A DNA stretch of 64,000 bases from DASYAN01 sp963727755. Its GTDB lineage: Bacteria > Chloroflexota > Ktedonobacteria > Ktedonobacterales > Ktedonobacteraceae. Positions 57,325 to 64,000 of the stretch are shown here, in pieces. The notes under the pieces were generated by a model, which worked only from the letters and a program-made list of their open reading frames with translations, was not told where the DNA came from and made no database searches. The stretch lies in contig CAVSHN010000014.1 in the NCBI GenBank assembly GCA_963727755.1, positions 62,001 through 126,000 of the forward strand. Reading direction: 5' to 3'. Position 1 is the first letter of the stretch. Every line of letters begins with the position of its first letter. The position numbers were made by a program, and so were the translations under genes.

Positions 57325-57735
57325 TTATTTCGATGGACGCAACCCATCATGGACAACAGCATTGATTAGAAAGATAGTACAACAGACGATGCCGAGTGCA
57401 ATTAATCCACCTGTTCCTTGCTGACCTAGCACGAGACCGAGAGGAAGAATTACCAGCATGGAAAGAACTATTGAAACAATTGCAATGCCAGTACGTTGAC
57501 CAGCCGAGAGCCGCTCACTTTTCTCACGCACTTTGCTAGTAGTAGCTTGGTTTGTATACTGGGCAATACGCTGAGCTACTGCTTCCACAAAATTATCGTC
57601 GAGTGTGCCATCTTGGGAAGATTGCTGATATGGAACCTCGTACTGCTGTTGGAACGAGCCTCGATTGCCCTCATAGGCACCATAAGTAGCACTGGATTGT
57701 TCATGGATAGGTTGATTGGGTTCGATTTGTGACAT
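57325..57735 (-). CDS. Small two-helix membrane protein
   Basis: 136 residues. Polar Gln/Ser/Tyr-rich N-terminus, a DDNFVEAVAQRIAQY segment, then two membrane helices (TGIAIVSIVLSMLVILPLGLV and GLIALGIVCCTIFLI). No recognised family. Convergent with murF-alr, 12 bp apart. Confidence 0.6.
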   Translation of the reverse strand: MSQIEPNQPIHEQSSATYGAYEGNRGSFQQQYEVPYQQSSQDGTLDDNFVEAVAQRIAQYTNQATTSKVREKSERLSAGQRTGIAIVSIVLSMLVILPLGLVLGQQGTGGLIALGIVCCTIFLINAVVHDGLRPSK

Positions 57736-57765
57736 CTTAATGTACTATTCCTTCCCTGTATTTGG

Positions 57766-58242
57766 TCATTGCTGTTTTTGTTCCTGTATCATTTCTGGAT
57801 AGGTAGCCTGAGGTTCTTCATAGAGCGAATCAGATGGGCCAACTTCTTGTACTGCGGGAGGTGTGGTACGCTCTTGGGCACGATAGCCTTCCTGATAGGT
57901 AGGGGCGTGCTGTCGCGCATCAGGCGATGTTGCCTGTCCAGTATAACTATTTTGCGAGAAATGTCGATACCATTGCTGGCCCGATCGCTGAGACCGTGAG
58001 TGATCAGGTGGTTGATATGACTGATTCATTTTATCGACTATACGGCGATATATTTGTGCTGGCCCCAAAAAGAAATAGAGAAGGGCTCCGAAGAACTGGG
58101 TCAAGAAGATAAAGAGGATCCACCAGAGTTTTTGCGGTCCCTTAAGATCTGTATTCACGAAACAATCAATCAAAAGCACGATCCAGATAAGACTCAGTGG
58201 AGAACTATCTAGACTGCGTAGAATTTGCATGAATAAGTACAC
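57766..58242 (-). CDS. PLDc_N-type small membrane protein
   Basis: About 158 residues from GTG 58242 (AGAAGG six bases upstream; the frame is open to 58308). Two membrane helices (PLSLIWIVLLIDCFV, WILFIFLTQFFGALLYFFLG) form the phospholipase D-nuclease N-terminal-like domain without any nuclease domain. A Gln/Pro/Tyr/Ser-rich cytoplasmic tail follows. It probably shares a transcript with the next small membrane gene. Confidence 0.7.
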   Translation of the reverse strand: MYLFMQILRSLDSSPLSLIWIVLLIDCFVNTDLKGPQKLWWILFIFLTQFFGALLYFFLGPAQIYRRIVDKMNQSYQPPDHSRSQRSGQQWYRHFSQNSYTGQATSPDARQHAPTYQEGYRAQERTTPPAVQEVGPSDSLYEEPQATYPEMIQEQKQQ

Positions 58243-58568
58243 GGAATACCTTCTCTTTTTTGCACTATAGTTTTCAATACCATTGACATCGACAGCTGTA
58301 GATCTCAATCCCTAAACGCCGACTCTCCTCTGTATATAGAATACGCGAATTCCTGGCAAAAATCAAATAGATAGGTCGAAACAGCCATAGTTTTCCCATA
58401 TTAGTTACGAACTTCCTCAATAAGAGGTTAACAGCGAAGTCTTTGTGGGAAACAGGACAATTTTTGTGCAATACTGATGGAAACTTTTCCCGTAAGCCGT
58501 TCGTACTATATAATGTGCAATCTAGCTGAAATACGTTGATATAAAGAAACATACAAGGAGATAACGGC

Positions 58569-58757
58569 ATGAAATCGAGCATACTACGCTGCATTCTTTG
58601 TGGCAGATTGACCTTGCGTCACTGCGCCTATTGTAATGAACCAATCTGCCAACGCTGTCGCTTTGTGAGCCGAGGCAAGTCATACTGTAGCCCTACCCAT
58701 CGGGATAGTGATGCAGGGATTGGTCACTGGCTGCGTCGTCGCGAAAGTATGGTATAA
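58569..58757 (+). CDS. Small zinc-ribbon protein
   Basis: 62 residues with three CxxC-type pairs (CILC, CAYC, CQRC) plus a further Cys/His (YCSPTH), enough for two zinc sites in a B-box-like layout. Strong AAGGAG before the ATG. Role unknown. Confidence 0.7.
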   Translation: MKSSILRCILCGRLTLRHCAYCNEPICQRCRFVSRGKSYCSPTHRDSDAGIGHWLRRRESMV

Positions 58758-58762
58758 TTCCG

Positions 58763-58812
58763 CCACATACCGCCATTTATACCGTCACATACCGTCACAT
58801 ACCGCCATTTAT
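58763..58812. repeat. Short direct repeats
   Basis: CATACCGCCATTTAT and CACATACCGT units occur twice each just past the zinc-ribbon gene. No hairpin potential noted. Confidence 0.5.
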
Positions 58813-58815
58813 TCT

Positions 58816-59436
58816 TCACGCCTTGGAGGTAAATAGCCAAGGAGCTTCTTGCCTGCGACGAGCCTCATAGGCAGCAATCTCATCGGCATGAGAAAGAGTC
58901 CAGCCGATATTGTCTAGACCCTTGAGCAATGCTTGCTTACGAAACTGGTCAATATCGAAGTGCAGGATGCGTCCGTCAGGCGTCATTACCGTCTGAGATG
59001 CTAGGTCCACATTCAGCGTATAGCCTTCGGTGTTCTCTGCTGCAACTATGAGTTGATGTACGGTTGCTTCATCGAAGGTAACGGGCAAGATGCCATTGTT
59101 AAAGCAGTTGTTATAGAAGATGTTGGCAAAACTGGGAGCGATGAGGCAGCGGAAACCATATTCGCGGATGGCCCAGGGGGCATGTTCGCGTGACGATCCA
59201 CAGCCAAAGTTGTCACCTGTCAGGAGGATACTGGCTCCCTGGTAGCGTGGCAGGTTGAGCACAAAATCAGGATTGGGCAATCCATCAGCTAGCAGCCGCC
59301 AGTTTGCAAAAAGCGCACGACCAAAGCCCGTTCGTTTTATCGATTTCAGGAAGCGGGCAGGTATAATATCGTCAGTATTCACATTTGTCCGGTCTAGTGA
59401 CACCACCAAACCTGTATGGGTTGTAAAAGGTTCCAT
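58816..59436 (-). CDS. leuD: 3-isopropylmalate dehydratase small subunit
   Basis: 206 residues. LeuD signatures: TDDIIPARFLK, GCGSSREHAPWAI, FANIFYNNCFNNG. With LeuC it isomerises 2- to 3-isopropylmalate in leucine synthesis. It follows leuC by 19 bp in one operon. Intact. Confidence 0.95.
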   Translation of the reverse strand: MEPFTTHTGLVVSLDRTNVNTDDIIPARFLKSIKRTGFGRALFANWRLLADGLPNPDFVLNLPRYQGASILLTGDNFGCGSSREHAPWAIREYGFRCLIAPSFANIFYNNCFNNGILPVTFDEATVHQLIVAAENTEGYTLNVDLASQTVMTPDGRILHFDIDQFRKQALLKGLDNIGWTLSHADEIAAYEARRRQEAPWLFTSKA

Positions 59437-59455
59437 AAATATCTTCTCTCTTCAA

Positions 59456-60890
59456 TTACAGGTCACGGATATCTACAAAATGGCCAGCAATTGCTGCGGC
59501 AGCAGCCATAGCGGGGCTGACGAGGTGAGTACGTCCACCACGCCCCTGACGACCCTCGAAGTTGCGGTTACTGGTCGAGGCACAGTGTTCGCCTTCGTTA
59601 AGCCGATCACCGTTCATGGCAATGCACATACTACAGCCCGCTTCACGCCATTCGAAGCCAGCTTGACGAAAGATGTCTGCCAAACCCTCTTCTTCAGCTA
59701 TGAGCCGCACACGTGTCGAGCCGGGAACGACAATGGCGTGTACATCTGGTGCAACGTGATTGTCCTTGACGTACTTAGCAGCCAATCGGAGATCTTCAAG
59801 GCGCGAATTGGTACAAGAGCCGATGAAGACTGTATCAACCTTGATATCCTGAATCTCCTGACTCGGCTGTAATCCCATATACTGGATAGCACGTTCGTAG
59901 CTCTGACGCTTGGCTGGATCTTGCTGGAGAGCAGGGTCAGGCACGCGACCAGTCACATCGGTGACCATACCGGGATTAGTTCCCCAGGTTACCTGCGGTG
60001 GCAAGCCCTCTACGTTGATTTCATAGACTGCATCGAAGTAGGCATCGGAATCGCTGGGAAGTTGACGCCATGCGGCAACGGCTTGATCGAAGAGTGCTCC
60101 TTTGGGGGCGAAGGGACGTCCCTTAATATACTCAAAGGTAGTCTCATCGGGAGCAACCATACCAGCTCTCGCTCCAGCTTCAATTGCCATGTTGCAGAGA
60201 GTCATGCGCCCTTCCATGGAAAGATTGCGCACGGTTGAGCCACTAAACTCGATCACGTGGTTCGTACCAATGCCCGTTCCCAGTTTGCCAATGACCGCCA
60301 AGGCTACATCTTTAGCGGTTACACCTGGACCCAGTGTGCCCTCGATGCGGATATTCATTGTCTTTGGCTTCTCCTGCAAGAGACATTGTGTTGCTAGCAC
60401 ATGTTCTACCTCGCTTGTACCAATGCCCATAGCAAATACGCCAAGTGCGCCATGCGTTGAAGTATGTGAGTCGCCACAAACTAGCGTCATACCCGGCAGA
60501 GTGATCCCAAGTTCAGGTCCAATAACGTGAACAATCCCTTGATCAGTATGTTGCATATCATAGAGTGTCAGACCAAAACTGCGAGCATTCTGCTCCATGG
60601 TTGTGATAGATAGGCAGCTCTCTTGATCTATAACATCAAGCATACCGCGTCCATTCACCGTAGGGACGTTGTGGTCGAGCACGGCCACCGTAGCGTCGGA
60701 GCGACGTACAGGACGCCCAGCGGTTTTGAGGCCTGCGAAGGCTTGAGGGGATGTGACTTCGTGGACCAGATGGCGGTCAATGTAAAGAATAGTAGATTTC
60801 TCCGGGGACAGAGCGCACGATGTGAGCATCCCAGATTTTGTCAAACATTGTCTTTGGCTGACGTTGTTCCGTATGTTGTTTTGTGGTCAT
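59456..60890 (-). CDS. leuC: 3-isopropylmalate dehydratase large subunit (frameshift near N-terminus)
   Basis: The true start is ATG 60890 (GGAG upstream), reading MTTKQHTEQRQPKTMFDKIW. At four G (60804-60807, CCCC on the coding strand) the frame slips; with three, it reads RSVPEKSTILYIDRHLVHEV and continues intact to 59456. 4Fe-4S ligands lie in IGSCTNSR and CSMC. The lesion sits in a short homopolymer of a conserved gene, so sequence error is quite possible. Confidence 0.92.
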
Positions 60891-61231
60891 GGAAATTTCT
60901 CCAAATATTTTGTTGGTGTATTGATTGTTTTTATCTAGTATAATAGCATAGCCTGCAAGTTAGTACATGGACCTACTAGCTTCTTATGATGGTCTCGTCG
61001 GTACCTTGTTGACTCAGGTATGCTCATTGTATCGATTTTAAAGAATAAGAGAAAGTACGAAAGTACTGTATCCTTCTCTGAGGATGTTCTCTTCCTTAGC
61101 CATAATTTGAGCTTGAAACACTGGCAATGTCAAGTCAACTCTTAGCTAAAGATACAATACCGGAAAGGATATCATTGCCCTCATCATTCGCACAATCCAG
61201 ATGGGATAAGAGAAATTACAGTGCGATCGAG
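60891..61231. other. Region upstream of leuCD
   Basis: No gene. A minus-strand TATACT at 60943-60938 may be the leuC -10 but has no good -35. No T-box core was found here. The left boundary of the transposon is not resolved. Confidence 0.35.
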
Positions 61232-62989
61232 TCATCCCATAGAACTCCCTGCGAGCAGTTGGTGATCGGAAGGTATCGTGCGAGCTAGTCGCGAATAGAG
61301 ATCAGGTGGAAAACCCAGCAGAGCAAGAAGTCTTTGCTGAACCGGATTAAGAGGTGTGATATGATAAATAATCTGGTTAGGCAAAGTGATGCGCGTCAGG
61401 ATAATTTTCCGAAAAGACTGCAAGATGCGCTCCGCAGTTGGTCGGTCCGTCTCCTTGCGTGCACTGTCGAGGAATAAGCCAGCAATTTTGGTCTGCTCAG
61501 CTTCAAGCTGGCGGCGCACGGTGAACTCCACAAGCGTCAAGATGCAAACCGCAAGACTAAGTAAGCGAGACAGTCCGATAACCTGATCGTCACGTTTCAC
61601 GAACATGGGTGCCAGAGCTAAGTATTTTCCTTTCAAGCGCTCGAAAAGCACGCTCAACCAAATATTCGTGGCGATATTCCAGAACGGCCTCTTGGAAAGA
61701 CAAGCAAGCAACAGATGCATTAGTAACATAAGCCCGCCAACCCAAGGTGGCAGCCCGCGCCGTGATGGCCGTATCGATGCCCTCGACTACTGTCACCTGA
61801 TAACGACAATGCTCGGTGATCTCTTTTTCTCGGTTGATGCTACCACGTCCTCGGCCAACGTACTTCTCGGTCGTCCACGTCTCCTGCACGTAATGGTAAT
61901 GCAGCAGACCCACAACGTCATATTTGACAAGTATCGCTTCCGCAGCGGCTTGGAGCACGGCTTCCTCACGAAGCTGTCGTCTGCCCGGACCAATTGCTGG
62001 CGTTAGTGCTAGAATAGCTTTTTGGCTTTTTCGATCCGCTTCTGCAAATCTTGGGATTGCTTGTGGGCATGGGCAGGAGAATACACCACCAGGACACGCT
62101 CTTGCCAACTGCCTCCGTGATCGTCTTGGCAGCTCCTCGTGAATTCATAGCCCTTCGCGATGGTTATCTCCTGATCTCCATCCTTGATGACCACTTGCTG
62201 CCAGTTGTCTTCTCCCATGGATAAAGCCATCGTAACCCACGTTTTCATGGCCGATGCTGTTTCCCCCACCAGTGCTAATGGAGTGAGGTAGTGATGCCCA
62301 AGTCGCATGATACCCGCCCGTGTTGCTAGTGCGCTCATCTTACAATCACCGACCAAGAGCAATTGGCAATCTTCACCCAAGAAGGAATGGACGCGCTCAA
62401 TCAGTGGGAGATAGAACGGGTCATCGGCATGTTGCCCAGCCAAAACATCTAGTGCGACTGGCAAACCCAGTGGCGCTAGTACTGCCATCATTAGCTTTAT
62501 TTGACGTAATGCAGGATTATCTTTACTGTGACCAAATTGCCAGAGGCTCCCTTCCCCTCCTTCTCGATAACCTGAAATCGTTGTGGCGTCGATATGCATG
62601 GTCTTTTTACGCAGATCATAGACTTTTACCAGATTTTTGGCTAACATCTCCTCTGTCTTGTGCCAATTGTTATCGTCACTTAAATATGATAATGCGATGG
62701 TTAAGCGATCATCGCTGCAGTCGGTATCGCTAATTTTCTGGCCTGTTATTGCTTCTAGAGTGTCATGCATTCCACGTACCCAAGCTTGCACTGGTAGCTT
62801 GCGATGGTCTCCTTCGCTGATCATGTAGGCTAGCCAGATACACAGTGTCCAGCCCCAGCTTAGCCTCCCTCCAACACAATACCTCTTGCACACGATGTCG
62901 ATCAGGGCGGGTAAACCCATACGCTTGATTTGTTCTATCAATACAACGACATCATCGATTATTTCATTGTCAACGGCTATATCTTGCAT
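61232..62989 (-). mobile_element. IS1634/IS4-like transposase in three frames
   Basis: First frame 62989-62009: DUF4277-like N-terminus (DNEIIDDVVVLIEQIKRMGLP), MHIDATTISGY (first Asp) and LLVGDCKMSA (second Asp). The second frame (to 61590) continues KAKKAILALTPAIG; the third (to 61232) continues FERLKGKYLALAPMF. The slips fall in runs of five T (62019-62023) and four A (61645-61648). Undoing both gives one protein of about 585 residues. No terminal inverted repeats were identified by eye. Confidence 0.8.
62009..62989 (-). CDS. Transposase N-terminal segment
   Basis: 326 codons, the largest intact frame of the element. It holds the first two Asp of the DDE site and ends KKLF just after the T5 slip. 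Starts MQDIAVDNE. Confidence 0.75.
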   Translation of the reverse strand: MQDIAVDNEIIDDVVVLIEQIKRMGLPALIDIVCKRYCVGGRLSWGWTLCIWLAYMISEGDHRKLPVQAWVRGMHDTLEAITGQKISDTDCSDDRLTIALSYLSDDNNWHKTEEMLAKNLVKVYDLRKKTMHIDATTISGYREGGEGSLWQFGHSKDNPALRQIKLMMAVLAPLGLPVALDVLAGQHADDPFYLPLIERVHSFLGEDCQLLLVGDCKMSALATRAGIMRLGHHYLTPLALVGETASAMKTWVTMALSMGEDNWQQVVIKDGDQEITIAKGYEFTRSCQDDHGGSWQERVLVVYSPAHAHKQSQDLQKRIEKAKKLF

Positions 62990-63237
62990 CAGGCGCTTCT
63001 CCTAATTATTTACTCACGGGCGTTTACTTGCCCCCATACGTGCTAGGGAGTCTGCCATTATCATATCCGATTTGCACCCATGCTATCCACTCCCACTATG
63101 AGAGCGTCCCTCCACTATTTACAAAAAGGCCCCGCTTGACTGTGCGAATGGTGAGTTGCCTCTGCAATGGACGCCAGAAATTGCATTGTGGTGCCAATGA
63201 GAAGCATTGAGAGTTTGCATTTTTGCATTTACAAGTC

Positions 63238-63266
63238 TTGACAATTTATACCCACATAAGTATACT
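63238..63266 (+). promoter_or_regulatory. Consensus promoter of a candidate small RNA
   Basis: TTGACA-17 bp-TATACT; expected start near 63273. No coding frame follows before the terminator. Confidence 0.75.
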
Positions 63267-63272
63267 ATTAAT

Positions 63273-63425
63273 AGTCCGTAAACCTTAACCTAGGAAGGCA
63301 GTTACGAAAGTAACTAGGACCAGAAAAAAAATAAAACCGAGCCGAAGACTGACCGTATGGCAAGCTGTCTAGCTTAGATCTTTGCTAGAATAGGTTCTGC
63401 CGTCCCTTTGCGGACGGTTTTTTCT
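63273..63425 (+). ncRNA. Candidate structured small RNA, about 150 nt
   Basis: Bounded by a consensus promoter and an intrinsic terminator, without an open frame of note. Visible pairings: outer AACCT...AGGTT and CTAG...CTAG closing stem, GTTAC-GAAA-GTAAC hairpin with a GNRA loop, AAGCT-GTCT-AGCTT hairpin, and an A8 stretch between helices. The next gene is convergent, so it is not a leader for it. I do not recognise the class; riboswitch-like or regulatory RNA are both possible. Confidence 0.55.
63402..63425 (+). terminator. Intrinsic terminator
   Basis: CCGTCC-CTTTGC-GGACGG followed by six T. It may also serve the convergent DUF3800 gene. Confidence 0.9.
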
Positions 63426-63431
63426 GTCTAT

Positions 63432-64000
63432 TTACACCTCAACCAGCACCCCAGATTTCACAGCTCTATCAAAAAGCTGTTTGGCCTCTCCACTATCACC
63501 ATCCAACACATCACGTATAAAACCCGCTAAAGAGTCAGCAAGCCGAATCAAAGAATTATTTTCATCTTTCGCAACACCCATAACTTTATATGTAGAAACA
63601 CCCAACTTACGAAGCTCACTACCATACTCATGTCGCTTTGCTTTACTCAATCCATCTACATATATAATGGTTGTAAGATCCTCCTTTGTTTTTCCCCAAT
63701 TAACTGCTCTTGCAATCCCCTCAATTGTTACCAAGTCATACTCTTTTGTCTTTCTAAAGACAGAATACCTAAAGGCTCCCTTAAATTCTTTATTTTTAAA
63801 GAATGTATACAAATACGCTAGTCTATCAGCATACTCTGATTTCCTCCATTTTGTCTTTCCTTTTCCTGTTTTGATTTCAACATCTTCACAGAATTTCAGC
63901 AAGTCATCTCTCTTTTCTTCAATAACAATAACAGTCACAATAAATATACGACCTTTTGTATCCTGCCCGTTTTCATCAACATAGCAATACAACTTTACTT
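63432..64000 (-). CDS. DUF3800 domain protein (5' end off window)
   Basis: At least 186 residues; the frame is open to the right edge, and the TTG at 63992 is probably not the start. It begins YCYVDENGQD, has VDGLSKAK in the middle and RLADSLAGFIRD near the end, the three acidic elements of DUF3800 (an RNase H-like fold family found in phage-defence and mobile contexts). Function unproven. Lies between the candidate RNA and the window edge. Confidence 0.7.
   Translation of the reverse strand, partial: VKLYCYVDENGQDTKGRIFIVTVIVIEEKRDDLLKFCEDVEIKTGKGKTKWRKSEYADRLAYLYTFFKNKEFKGAFRYSVFRKTKEYDLVTIEGIARAVNWGKTKEDLTTIIYVDGLSKAKRHEYGSELRKLGVSTYKVMGVAKDENNSLIRLADSLAGFIRDVLDGDSGEAKQLFDRAVKSGVLVEV

Noticed and set aside
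60891..61231. Leucine T-box or leader peptide before leuC
   Set aside because: No T-box core, terminator or Leu-rich short frame found.
1..64000. tRNA, rRNA or complete prophage
   Set aside because: No cloverleaf, rRNA signature or cluster of phage structural genes noticed by eye.

Overview
The window looks like chromosome of a Ktedonobacteria-type member of the Chloroflexota. The clues are a fused MurF-alanine racemase, a ThrRS without TGS domain behind a T-box, several Ser/Thr kinases, many low-complexity repeat proteins and Gly-rich secreted proteins. The taxonomic call is inference from gene content; no rRNA or tRNA gene was seen.

Layout. 1-2.0 kb: an ArsR-type metal sensor with two cation-efflux genes, all overlapping by ATGA (minus strand). 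2.1-4.3 kb: T-box leader and thrS. 4.5-6.6 kb: a secreted GH5 enzyme and two convergent Gly-rich secreted paralogues. 6.8-12.1 kb: a metal-uptake region (ZnuA-like lipoprotein, His-rich protein, an mntH tail fragment, full mntH) in which three 13-bp GATAC-type palindromes recur. 12.2-21.1 kb: a decayed minus-strand cluster of Ser/Thr kinase genes. It includes an IS1-type relic, a duplicated promoter cassette and a kinase whose C-terminal array of about twenty 32-35-residue repeats is split by frameshifts. 21.1-24.4 kb: copA and csoR around a CsoR-type operator, then the second copy of a broken Cys-rich small gene whose first copy lies at 8.1 kb. 24.7-33.5 kb: a double-length ThyX-like protein, a transglutaminase membrane protein, a histidine phosphatase, a sigma-like factor and a DUF255 thioredoxin protein. 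33.8-37.5 kb: heptad-repeat protein, membrane protein, enolase. 37.8-39.4 kb: coiled-coil/TPR gene with a nonsense codon and a frameshift. 39.7-43.5 kb: an Rpn-like C-terminal domain and an ABC-2 exporter. 43.7-46.3 kb: MBL hydrolase-ugd-acpS operon. 46.5-50.6 kb: repeat membrane protein, XRE regulator, and Lgt with a long acidic repeat tail. 50.7-53.3 kb: a putative ssDNA-annealing protein, three tandem double-glycine-leader peptides and a lipoprotein. 53.4-60.9 kb: hydrolase, murF-alr, small membrane proteins, leuDC. 61.2-64 kb: a transposase in three frames, a candidate structured small RNA with consensus promoter and terminator, and a partial DUF3800 gene.

The window carries more than a dozen single-base frameshifts and in-frame stops. 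They affect even conserved genes (leuC, ugd). Several sit in short homopolymers, so assembly error must be weighed against true decay. Others, such as Trp-to-stop changes in the IS1 relic and unrelated stops in both copies of the Cys-rich gene, look like real decay.

The strongest candidates for something undescribed are the double-glycine peptides, the kinase-plus-repeat-array cluster, the shared GATAC palindrome of the metal genes, and the orphan small RNA at 63.3 kb.
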